From: an uncultured Bacilli bacterium
Lineage (GTDB): Bacteria; Bacillota_I; Bacilli_A; RF39; UBA660
DNA length: 41,705 bases
Assembly (NCBI GenBank): GCA_947628745.1
Contig: CANRBB010000004.1
Location: 1 to 41,705 of the forward strand
Reading direction: 5' to 3'
Shown here: positions 29,009-37,551 of the stretch, in pieces
Layout of the letters: each line of letters starts with the position of its first letter
Numbering within the stretch: the stretch's first letter is position 1
The notes under the pieces: model-generated
Told to the model about the DNA's origin: nothing
The model's input: only the letters and a program-made list of their open reading frames with translations
Databases searched by the model: none
Program-made: the position numbers and the translations under genes

Positions 29009-29095
29009 CTATTCACCAGCTTTTATTTTAAGATATAATAAGTAATATTTAATTTCCCCAGTTTCTTGAAATAGTTTCCATGCTACTTCTTTCAT
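29009..29095 (-). CDS. yqzL: YqzL-like small protein
   Basis: Absent from ORF track. MKEVAWKLFQETGEIKYYLLYLKIKAGE* abuts recO, between era and recO as in B. subtilis. Confidence 0.8.
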   Translation of the reverse strand: MKEVAWKLFQETGEIKYYLLYLKIKAGE

Positions 29096-29136
29096 TAAAA
29101 TCACCTCTATTAATATAGTGGTGTTTTTAAATTATT

Positions 29137-30021
29137 TTATTCATCTTCTTTTAAACCTAATTCGCTAAAATAGCGTTCTTCATCGCGCCAATTTTTTAAT
29201 GTTTTTACGTGAGTTTCTAAATAAACTTTTTTGCCTAAAAATTTTTCAATATCTCTACGGGCACGTGAACCTATTTCTTTTAACATGGTTCCTTTTTTAC
29301 CAATAATAATCTTTTTCAAATTTTCTCGTTCAATAACAATTAATATTTTAATTTTGACAATATCAGATGTTTCTTCATAATCTTCAGTATAACAAGTTAT
29401 AGTATGTGGAATTTCATCGTGTGTAAGTTCTAACACTTTTTCACGAACAAACTCAGCTACTATAAAACGTGAGGAAACATTTGTCAATTCATCTTCTGAA
29501 TAAATTTTATCTTGCTCAGGGAGATAAGTTTTGATTGTTTTGATTAGTTCCTTTAAATTCCTTTTGTTAGTAGCTGAGATGGGAATGATTTCTGCAAAAG
29601 GGTAGCTGTCTTTTACCTTGATAATTTGATTTAAAATCTGTTCGTTATTTAGACAATCAATTTTATTTAAAATGAGAAAAACAGGGGCACTAGCCGATTG
29701 TAACTTATTCAGTATTGCTTTATCTTTAGCCCCTAGACCAGTCTTGGAATCTATTAAAAAAAGGATTATATCAACATCATCAAGACTAGTATAACTTTTT
29801 CTATTCATGAGGCTTTCTAATTTGTTAAGTGGCTTACTGATTCCGGGAGTATCTACAAAAATAATTTGGCTATCATCATCATTGTAAATACCATTTATAA
29901 TGTTGCGAGTGGTGCCAGCCTTATTAGAAGTAATAGCTAATTTTATATTTAGGAGGGAATTTAAGAGCGTACTTTTGCCGACATTGGGCCTCCCCACAAT
30001 GCTTACAAATCCGACTCTCAT
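29137..30021 (-). CDS. era: GTPase Era
   Basis: SIVGRPNVGKSTLLN, DTPGI, NKID, KH domain IVIERENLKKIIIGKKGTMLKEIGSRAR. Confidence 0.98.
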   Translation of the reverse strand: MRVGFVSIVGRPNVGKSTLLNSLLNIKLAITSNKAGTTRNIINGIYNDDDSQIIFVDTPGISKPLNKLESLMNRKSYTSLDDVDIILFLIDSKTGLGAKDKAILNKLQSASAPVFLILNKIDCLNNEQILNQIIKVKDSYPFAEIIPISATNKRNLKELIKTIKTYLPEQDKIYSEDELTNVSSRFIVAEFVREKVLELTHDEIPHTITCYTEDYEETSDIVKIKILIVIERENLKKIIIGKKGTMLKEIGSRARRDIEKFLGKKVYLETHVKTLKNWRDEERYFSELGLKEDE

Positions 30022-30408
30022 TTAAGATCATCACCATCGAAAGGATAAGGGCATAATTCAGAAACATGATATTCTTTATATTCCCCCTCTTTGTTGAAGC
30101 ATCGAACAATGGCGTCTTGTTCAAATAACTCAGTAAGCATTTGACGACACACAAAGCATGGTGTTCCTATTCTTTTGCTGGAGGTCATAATATTAATCTC
30201 TTGAAAATCACCTTTTTTAACACCGTCTGCTAAAGCACTAAAAATGGCTACCCTTTCGGCACAACTACCTGCTCGGTAGCTTGCATCTTCTACGTTTACA
30301 CCACAATATTGTCTACCATCTTTCGTAACAACAATACTAGAGACTGGAAAATTTGAGTATGGTGCATAAGCATTTTCTTGTAATTTTAATAATTTTTCTT
30401 TCATGAGT
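30018..30408 (-). CDS. cdd: Cytidine deaminase
   Basis: NAYAPYSNFPVSS, CAERVAIFSA, PCFVCRQML. Start probably internal to the track ORF (MKEKLLKLQENAYAPYS). Confidence 0.96.
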
Positions 30409-30423
30409 ACCTCTTTTCTAACA

Positions 30424-30882
30424 TTATACTTCGTATTTTGGAATATCAAAGTGTTCTAAAATTTCATCTTGTTTTTTAAACATAACTTGTTCATCTTCTT
30501 TAGTCATATGATCATAGCCTAGGAGATGGTAAAGTCCGTGGACAGCTAGAAAACATATTTCTCTTTTTAAGCTATGTTTGTAAGTAATGGCTTGTTCTTC
30601 TGCTTTATCTAGACTTATATAAATATCACCTAGTATTCTGATATTACTACCATTTATAGTATTAGTTTCATCTTCTAAAGCAAAGGTAATAACATCAGTT
30701 GCCCTATCTATATTACGATAAGTTTTGTTGAGATTATGAATATAATTGTTGTCAACAAAAATCACTGAGAAGAAAGCTTGATCTAAGTTTTCCTTTTGTA
30801 AAGCAAAAAGCAATATTTGCTTTAATAAATCTAAGTCAGGTATTTCTTTACCTGTTAAATTGTTAATTTCAAGATAATTCAT
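30424..30882 (-). CDS. ybeY: rRNA maturation endoribonuclease YbeY
   Basis: LNKTYRNIDRATDVITFALED, AVHGLYHLLGYDH. Confidence 0.97.
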   Translation of the reverse strand: MNYLEINNLTGKEIPDLDLLKQILLFALQKENLDQAFFSVIFVDNNYIHNLNKTYRNIDRATDVITFALEDETNTINGSNIRILGDIYISLDKAEEQAITYKHSLKREICFLAVHGLYHLLGYDHMTKEDEQVMFKKQDEILEHFDIPKYEV

Positions 30883-30891
30883 TTTTTACTC

Positions 30892-31500
30892 CTATTTAAC
30901 TATGGCAATTATGCATAACAATATTATAATTGATATTACGTTTAAAAACCATTCTCTTTTAAAAATCTGTGGTAATTTGCTACATATTTTTTGGCTTTGA
31001 TGATATAAAGCAAAGCCTAAGTAGCCACCTATTACATTTAGTAAAATATCATCTACATCAAAAACGCGACCAATGGATAGCTGGACACATTCAATGGTTA
31101 AGGAAGCCAAAAGGGTAAGAAATAGTGGTACTTGCCCTTTTTCACATTTCAAAGTATAAGATGTAAAAAAGCCATATGGCAAAAATAGGGCGAGGTTGCC
31201 TAATACGTTTTTGGTAAAAAGACGACTTCCTATTTTGTAACGAAACATTTCACGAAAAGGAATGAAGTTATTGGTTGACCAGCTTACTACATCTTGACTA
31301 GTTACTACTTGGAAGAGCATAAGAACATAAATTATCATGCTGAGATAAGATAATTCTTTATAGAGACAGAAATGTTCCTTATTCTTAAGAAGATAAGTTA
31401 TACGTAAAGAGGCAATTATTACTATTGAAACTAGAACCATAGGCCAAGTCATATGTATTACATCTGTGATTGTTCTAGTTATTGTATTCATCTTACTCAC
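30892..31500 (-). CDS. VanZ family protein
   Basis: Multi-TM; NFIPFREM, LGNLALFLPYGFF, ECVQLSIGRVFDVDDILLNVIGGYLGF. Confidence 0.92.
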   Translation of the reverse strand: MSKMNTITRTITDVIHMTWPMVLVSIVIIASLRITYLLKNKEHFCLYKELSYLSMIIYVLMLFQVVTSQDVVSWSTNNFIPFREMFRYKIGSRLFTKNVLGNLALFLPYGFFTSYTLKCEKGQVPLFLTLLASLTIECVQLSIGRVFDVDDILLNVIGGYLGFALYHQSQKICSKLPQIFKREWFLNVISIIILLCIIAIVK

Positions 31501-32668
31501 CCTCGGTTTCTTCTTTTAGCTCTTCTGATATCCTCACATAGTCTGTGATATCTTCCTTAACTTTAAAAAATACTTCTATATTTATTTTACTATCTTTTAA
31601 GCTCTTTTTCAAAACTTTTTTATCCAAAATACTACTGTTGGATGGTAGTTTTAAGGTAAGACGATTGGTTGCTAAAGAAAGAGCATCATTTAAGGAATTT
31701 TCAAGATTATATTTTTTATCTATAATCTTTACTTCATACTTATTTTCAAGAGAAAGATTTAAAGGTAATAATTTACTTTCAAGAAGAATTATTTTATCAG
31801 ACTGGTATGTTTTATTCTTTTCGTTAAAAGGGAAAGAATATTGATGATTTAAGAAATTAATCGTTAGAGCTTTACTTTTTTTACCAGTTCTATTTTCTTC
31901 ATGATATTTTCGGGGAAGTTCAACTGTGATGGTATACCAAACTTCCCCATAGACACGGCCCTGAGCTTTTACTTTACTTACCTCTTTTTCTTTGTTTTTA
32001 ATGGTACCGCTGATAATAGTTTCCCCTTTTCTAATATAGTCATATTTCTTTTTTATTACTTCGCCCTCTTCTGCCTCAATACTTAAAATCATGGCATCTT
32101 TTTTAGCAATTACATCTCGTGGATATTCATCTTCCGGTTTATCATTAATAAGTCGTTCCTCAACATTGACAATGTATTTGGTACCAACACTATCTATTTC
32201 TAACCATTCAATTTTATCTTTTTCCTTGGTAAGAATCTTATTTCTAATACTTTCTTTTTCTTGATAGGTCTTCTTGAATTTAAACTTAGAGATGCCTAAC
32301 TCTTTTAAGTCTTTCTTGATTAAATCTCTTATTTCTTTTTTGGGGTGAACGACCTCAACATAGAAGATCGTGTGGGATAATACTATTATTAGAAAAAGGG
32401 CCAAGCAAAAAAAGATGAGAAGATACTGATACTTTCTTAACAAATATTTTAGTTTTAATAGACCAAAACGATTTACAACTTCCATTTTGTAACTAGTTTT
32501 CATTTTTTTAATTTTTTGATAATCTTCTAAAGTTACAGTTATAAAAATGGCTTTATCTTTATCTGTGATATTATATAGTTTTATTTTTTTTGATATTAAA
32601 TGTTTTAAAAAAGAGTTTGGATTTCTACCACTTATTTTTAGTCGATATTTATTCATTATTGAGCTCAA
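31493..32668 (-). CDS. yqfD: Sporulation protein YqfD
   Basis: Single TM plus EVVHPKKEIRDLIKKDLKELGISKFKFKKTYQEKESIRNKIL, DKIEWLEIDSVGTKYIVNVEER; downstream of yqfC. Confidence 0.92.
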   Translation of the reverse strand: MSSIMNKYRLKISGRNPNSFLKHLISKKIKLYNITDKDKAIFITVTLEDYQKIKKMKTSYKMEVVNRFGLLKLKYLLRKYQYLLIFFCLALFLIIVLSHTIFYVEVVHPKKEIRDLIKKDLKELGISKFKFKKTYQEKESIRNKILTKEKDKIEWLEIDSVGTKYIVNVEERLINDKPEDEYPRDVIAKKDAMILSIEAEEGEVIKKKYDYIRKGETIISGTIKNKEKEVSKVKAQGRVYGEVWYTITVELPRKYHEENRTGKKSKALTINFLNHQYSFPFNEKNKTYQSDKIILLESKLLPLNLSLENKYEVKIIDKKYNLENSLNDALSLATNRLTLKLPSNSSILDKKVLKKSLKDSKINIEVFFKVKEDITDYVRISEELKEETEGE

Positions 32669-32888
32669 CTTTCAAGATTTTTCCAATTACTAATACTTCT
32701 TGATCTAGTAATTTATTTAATTTTAGGTCTTTACCGATTATTTTAATTAATCTATTTTGTTTAGTAAAAGTAACTTGTTTGTCCGTTATATCTCTGATTA
32801 AGTCATAATTTATAACATTTACTCTATCTTCTAAAATGGTAATCTTTAATTCACTATTATTGATGTACTCTTTTATATTTCTAAACAT
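32649..32888 (-). CDS. yqfC: YabP/YqfC family sporulation protein
   Basis: 79 aa; LKITILEDRVNVINYDLIRDIT; immediately upstream of yqfD. Confidence 0.87.
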   Translation of the reverse strand: MFRNIKEYINNSELKITILEDRVNVINYDLIRDITDKQVTFTKQNRLIKIIGKDLKLNKLLDQEVLVIGKILKVELNNE

Positions 32889-32926
32889 TTATATCACCAG
32901 TACATTATATGAAAAAAGATGAAATA

Positions 32927-33373
32927 TTAGTCATCTTCAGTTATTCTAGCTCTTACTTTGGCACTTACTTCAGCCATATCATAGCGTCCTTTTACTTGAG
33001 GGGTTATTTCTTTTATTATTTTACCCATATCTTTTAGGGATGTAGGTTTTATCCTAGTGATAGCTTCTTTAATAATGGCGTCTACTTCTTCTTCGGTTAA
33101 CTCATCTTGTAAATAGGCTTTTAAAATTTCTAGCTCATTTTTTGATTTTTCAACCAAGTCAGGGCGAGCACCTTTTTCAAATTCTATAATGGAGTCTTTT
33201 AACATTTTGATTTCTTTGCAAACTACATCTGTCAGTAATTCATCATTTAGTTCTTTCTTTTTGTCAATTCGTTCTTTATCCATTGCTGCTTTTACCATTC
33301 TTAAAACGGATAATTTTTCTTTATCTTGTTCTTTCATGGCTTTGATTAAATCTTTTTGAAATTGTTCTAACAT
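32927..33373 (-). CDS. yqeY: GatB/YqeY domain protein
   Basis: DLIKAMKEQDKEKLSVLRMVKAAM...; MGKIIKEITPQVKGRYDMAEVSAKVR. Confidence 0.95.
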   Translation of the reverse strand: MLEQFQKDLIKAMKEQDKEKLSVLRMVKAAMDKERIDKKKELNDELLTDVVCKEIKMLKDSIIEFEKGARPDLVEKSKNELEILKAYLQDELTEEEVDAIIKEAITRIKPTSLKDMGKIIKEITPQVKGRYDMAEVSAKVRARITEDD

Positions 33374-33413
33374 TATTTTTCCTCTTTTCTATTTATATTA
33401 TTTGTCTAAAATC

Positions 33414-33439
33414 AAAATATCGGCTTTGACCGATATTTT
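33414..33439. terminator. Terminator/attenuator between rpsU and yqeY
   Basis: AAAATATCGG-CTTTGA-CCGATATTTT. Confidence 0.75.
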
Positions 33440-33440
33440 A

Positions 33441-33641
33441 TTAATCTCTATCTTTGTTATTTTTGTTTCTTTTTCTAGAATTCTTAATGCCTTCTTTTTT
33501 AGCTAGTCTTCTACGAACTCCTGGTTTATCATAACATTCTCTTTTTTTGCACTCAGAAGGGACACCGTCTCTCGCTACTTTTTGTTTGAACTTTCTTAGC
33601 GCCATGTCTAAGTTTCCGTTCTTAACTGTTACTTGCGTCAT
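33441..33641 (-). CDS. rpsU: 30S ribosomal protein S21
   Basis: TQVTVKNGNLDMALRKFKQKVARDGVPSECKKRECYDKPGVRRR. Confidence 0.97.
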   Translation of the reverse strand: MTQVTVKNGNLDMALRKFKQKVARDGVPSECKKRECYDKPGVRRRLAKKEGIKNSRKRNKNNKDRD

Positions 33642-33825
33642 TCAAATTCCCTCCCTTCATCCATAACTACAATGAATTATAACAAAATTGTTATAATTTT
33701 TCAACATAAATTGATATTTTTTTCCTTAATTTTTTCTAATTGGGGTAAGTAATATCAATTATCTTCCCTAAATTATATGATTATTTTAATAAATAACTAC
33801 TAAATTAGATGAATATTAGTGGGTT

Positions 33826-34005
33826 TTAGTGAATATCTATGGGGCATAGTTTATCTTCAGTAACGCGTCTTAAAGCAGAGCCCACACCGATACCAGCATC
33901 AATAAATACTTTGATGATATTAGTAAAGGCGTTTATGATACTCCCTGAGATGGTACTCGCACCACCTTTAATTTCCTTTAGTTGTTTTTCGTCAATTTTA
34001 GTCAT
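33826..34005 (-). CDS. Double-glycine leader bacteriocin-like precursor, peptide B
   Basis: Likely start ATG 34005: MTKIDEKQLKEIKGG^ASTISGSIINAFTNIIKVFIDAGIGVGSALRRVTEDKLCPIDIH. GG leader; GIGVG (GxxxG). Confidence 0.8.
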   Translation of the reverse strand: MTKIDEKQLKEIKGGASTISGSIINAFTNIIKVFIDAGIGVGSALRRVTEDKLCPIDIH

Positions 34006-34141
34006 TGGCACATGATTTTGGATGGGTGTAACCTTGGAAAATTCCTGATAAAAAGATTGTCGCTGATACTATGGCAAACGCTATCCATCCAGAACTGCCT
34101 CCTTTTATTTGTGTTAATTGTTCATCTGTTAGTTTTTTCAT
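33998..34141 (-). CDS. Double-glycine leader bacteriocin-like precursor, peptide A
   Basis: Absent from ORF track. ATG at 34141: MKKLTDEQLTQIKGG^SSGWIAFAIVSATIFLSGIFQGYTHPKSCAND*. GG leader; GIFQG (GxxxG). Start overlaps the upstream gene's stop (ATGA). Confidence 0.85.
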   Translation of the reverse strand: MKKLTDEQLTQIKGGSSGWIAFAIVSATIFLSGIFQGYTHPKSCAND

Positions 34142-34518
34142 TTATCTTCCTCCCAACATTCTAAAAATAATTTGATAAAACTTTTACTTTTATCATAAAT
34201 ACTAATATTTATCTGTTCTTTTTCTTCTTTTAATCTAATTAATACTTGATGGTAGTTTTTATAATAATTTCTTGTGAGGGAAACAATCTCTATTTTCTTC
34301 TTCTTATTTTTTACGTAAACATATTTATTTTTCTGGATATGTCTTAAAGATTTATTATCTAGCATAACAGAGTAGACATTATCTAATACAATACTTGCTG
34401 TTACATTTTGATAAGTTGCAATCTGATATAAGCTAATATAGACTAAAATAATAATTGAAGTTAGTAAGATTAAAAAATTAGTTATAAATAAGTTTGTATT
34501 ATTTTGATAATTCTTCAT
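34138..34518 (-). CDS. Small membrane accessory/immunity candidate of bacteriocin operon
   Basis: One N-terminal TM plus soluble domain; overlaps the ABC transporter end and peptide A start. Confidence 0.7.
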   Translation of the reverse strand: MKNYQNNTNLFITNFLILLTSIIILVYISLYQIATYQNVTASIVLDNVYSVMLDNKSLRHIQKNKYVYVKNKKKKIEIVSLTRNYYKNYHQVLIRLKEEKEQINISIYDKSKSFIKLFLECWEEDK

Positions 34519-36580
34519 AAATTTTTCCTTTATCTAATCTTACAATTCTATTGTATAAATTTCTATTACTCATTCTATGGCTAATTACAATAATCGTTTT
34601 ATCTTTAAGATATTTAAACATATCAGTTAAAATAAGTTGTTCTGTTTGTTCATCGATTTGACTAAAGGCTTCATCAAAAATATAAATATCGCTATTTTTT
34701 AGTAAGGTTCTAGCCAAAACAATACGTTGTTTTTCGCCACCACTAATATTGTAGTTACCCTCGGCAATGGGTGTCTTTAGTTTAAGAGTTTTGTTAACAA
34801 CAAAATTTTCTAAGCGAGTTATTTTGATTATTTTTTCTAAATCTTTATCATTAATTTCTTTGCCAAGAGTGATGTTATTTTCTAGTGTATCTTTGAAAAT
34901 ATTTTCAGCTTGACTTACATAGGCTATTTTATTTCGGATAAGACCTATATGGTGATGATTTATATCAATATTATTTATATAGACAGTACCTGGTGGGACT
35001 TCTATATAAAGTAAAAGTATTTTCATAAGTGTTGTTTTACCGCTACCACTATTACCATAGAAAAATATTTTATCTTTTTTATTGATAGTAAAATCTAGCT
35101 TATCAAATAGAATATGATCATCAACCGTTAAAGTTAAGTTGTGATATTTAATAGTCCCGTTCAATATTTTTTTATCAAATAAAGTTTCACAACAAAAGTT
35201 ATCACCTCTAATCATAAACAAATCCTCTACTCTCTTTTTTGAAATTTTATATGGAATATAACTATTGTAGACGGAAATAATATTATTAAAAGATTGAAGA
35301 AAATAAGATAAGATACTTTGTAAAATAAAAATCATACTCAAGGATAATTTTTGATCTATTGTATCTAAGCCAACTATAAGAAAAAATATAATATAAAACA
35401 AGTCATGAAATAATTGTTTTAGGAAAGTATAGCAGTTATGGTTATGAAAAATTTCATAAGAAGAAGCCAACAAGCTTTTATAGTTAGTCTGGAATTTATT
35501 AATACTGCTTGCTTCTAGATGTAAATTTTTAATCGTTGCTATGGTTTCCAAATGTTCAATAAACATAGAATTGACATTATCTTGTTCACGATGATATCTT
35601 TCCAATTTCTTACGATAAATAATATTATTAATAGTATTTAGAAAAATAATTAGAAAGAGATAGATGCAAAGTAATATAAATACTTTTTTGGTGCATGAAT
35701 AGATAACAAAGAGAAAGATGCTACCTACTAAAAAATCAGTAAAAACAGATGAGAGAAAATTAGTTAGAAATTGTTTAATGTTTTCCAAGTCCTCCATTCT
35801 ATTTATAATTTCACCTGTTGTTCTGTTTTTATAGTACATATAAGGAAGTAAAAGTAATTTGTTATAAAACTTTTTAGTGAGAAACTCATCTAGTAAATAA
35901 CTAAAATGAGCAAGAGTCTTATTTCTTAAATATGTGGTCAAAGATTTTAAGATGTAGATTAAAGTTATACAGTATGTAATACTAAATAAGTTTTTCTTTA
36001 TGTTTTGAGATATAGCATTATTAAGTAATAGGCTAAAATGTAGGCCACATATAACATTGAAGACAAAAAAGCTCAAAGAAAACAAAACTATGTATAAGAT
36101 GTAACTTAAATTAGTTTTGGTAAATGCTTTAAGCCACTTATGTATAAACTTTTTTTCTTTGATATTTGGTAATTCTTTAAGGGGTTTTAAATATACATAT
36201 TTATTACTGGCTAAAAGATTATACTCAGCGAAGCTTAAAGTTTTTTTACCTTTAGATGGGTCCATTATTACCACTTGTTTTTTGTCTTTATTTATTTCAT
36301 ACAAAACAACAAAGTGCATAAAACTTTTATTAATGATAACATGACTTATAATAGGTAAATCTTTAGAGTGTAATTCATCAAGTGGTGCACTCACACCATA
36401 GGACATGAACCCTAAATCTTTGGCAGTCTCTACTAATTTATAGGCACTTACTCCTTCTTTATTGGTTTTTGTTTTTTCTCTTAGCTCTTCCAGTGGTACA
36501 TTTCCTCCATAATGCTTTATAACTGAAAGTAAGCAAGAGATGCCACAGTCCATAGTACCATCTTGTTTTACAACTTCCAC
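34499..36580 (-). CDS. Peptidase C39-containing ABC transporter (bacteriocin processing/export)
   Basis: C39 domain KQDGTMDCGISCLLSVIKHYGG, HFVVLYEI..VVIMDPSKG; TM region; Walker A FYGNSGSGKTT; signature ISGGEKQR; Walker B IYIFDEAFS. Confidence 0.95.
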   Translation of the reverse strand: MEVVKQDGTMDCGISCLLSVIKHYGGNVPLEELREKTKTNKEGVSAYKLVETAKDLGFMSYGVSAPLDELHSKDLPIISHVIINKSFMHFVVLYEINKDKKQVVIMDPSKGKKTLSFAEYNLLASNKYVYLKPLKELPNIKEKKFIHKWLKAFTKTNLSYILYIVLFSLSFFVFNVICGLHFSLLLNNAISQNIKKNLFSITYCITLIYILKSLTTYLRNKTLAHFSYLLDEFLTKKFYNKLLLLPYMYYKNRTTGEIINRMEDLENIKQFLTNFLSSVFTDFLVGSIFLFVIYSCTKKVFILLCIYLFLIIFLNTINNIIYRKKLERYHREQDNVNSMFIEHLETIATIKNLHLEASSINKFQTNYKSLLASSYEIFHNHNCYTFLKQLFHDLFYIIFFLIVGLDTIDQKLSLSMIFILQSILSYFLQSFNNIISVYNSYIPYKISKKRVEDLFMIRGDNFCCETLFDKKILNGTIKYHNLTLTVDDHILFDKLDFTINKKDKIFFYGNSGSGKTTLMKILLLYIEVPPGTVYINNIDINHHHIGLIRNKIAYVSQAENIFKDTLENNITLGKEINDKDLEKIIKITRLENFVVNKTLKLKTPIAEGNYNISGGEKQRIVLARTLLKNSDIYIFDEAFSQIDEQTEQLILTDMFKYLKDKTIIVISHRMSNRNLYNRIVRLDKGKIYEELSK

Positions 36581-36770
36581 TTTTTAACCTCCTCATATGT
36601 ATTATTAAAAAGAAAAAGTTAAAAACTAAATTTTTTTTAATTTTTAGATATTTATTTTTATAGCAGTTTTTTATAAATTAGTTTGTAACAAGAAGTTTAT
36701 GGATAGTGCTGTATTGAAACTATATTTTTATTAATTTGTATTAGTATATAATAAACAAAAAAGTTCATAG

Positions 36771-37442
36771 TTATTTTCTTTTTTTAATAAGGCTATAAAC
36801 TTCTTCATGAATATCTGAAATTGGGCGCATTTTGTTTCCGTCATTACATTGTACTTTATTCCAGTCAAAATAATCAGCTACAAACATAGCACTGTCATAC
36901 ACTTTTTTCATAAAGGCTAAATCACGTTCATGGATGTCATTTACTATTCCCTCATTTTGTCTACGATTAGACATCAACTCTACTAGTAAAGAAAAAGGGG
37001 TATGCAGAAAAACTATGTCATCTGGTTCTTTAATACCAAGTTTTGAGTATTCAAAATCAATAACATAATCTAAGAATTTCTGTTTTTGCGTGATATCACT
37101 TATTAGGGCTGATTGATAGATAAGACTAGAAGTTGTATATCTATCTAAGACTATTACTTGACCGTCCTCATATAGGGGTTTTAAAATAGTATGCCAAGTG
37201 ATGCCTCGATCTGTTGCATATAAATTATTGATAAAGTATGGTGACAAATTAGCGATATTGCCATACTCTCCACTTAGATATTTTTCAACGGGGACTGCCT
37301 GGTATGTACCGTATGATGGAAAATGATATCCTGTAATATTGATGCCATCTTGTCTTAAATGCTTACACAATAACTCGTATTGGGTAGTTTTACCAATACC
37401 ATCTCCTGCTCCTTCTACAACAATTAATTTTCCTTCTTTCAT
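36771..37442 (-). CDS. Second thymidylate kinase-like protein (variant P-loop)
   Basis: LIVVEGAGDGIGKTTQYELL; VIVLDRYTTSSLIYQSAL; EPDDIVFLHTP. Confidence 0.83.
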   Translation of the reverse strand: MKEGKLIVVEGAGDGIGKTTQYELLCKHLRQDGINITGYHFPSYGTYQAVPVEKYLSGEYGNIANLSPYFINNLYATDRGITWHTILKPLYEDGQVIVLDRYTTSSLIYQSALISDITQKQKFLDYVIDFEYSKLGIKEPDDIVFLHTPFSLLVELMSNRRQNEGIVNDIHERDLAFMKKVYDSAMFVADYFDWNKVQCNDGNKMRPISDIHEEVYSLIKKRK

Positions 37443-37551
37443 ATTGAACTCCTTTTACATAAATATACTTGATTATTTAATTTCATTTATAAAATATTAT
37501 GCTCGATTTAAATTGATTATTGTTTGAATATAGCTACCTAGTAGGTAAAAG

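Noticed and set aside
31545-32086. + strand ORFs inside yqfD
   Set aside because: Antisense to a conserved gene with coding support.
33982-34164. + strand 60-aa ORF over the bacteriocin precursor genes
   Set aside because: The opposite strand carries the leader-peptide gene with a GG motif and stop/start overlap, a far better explanation.
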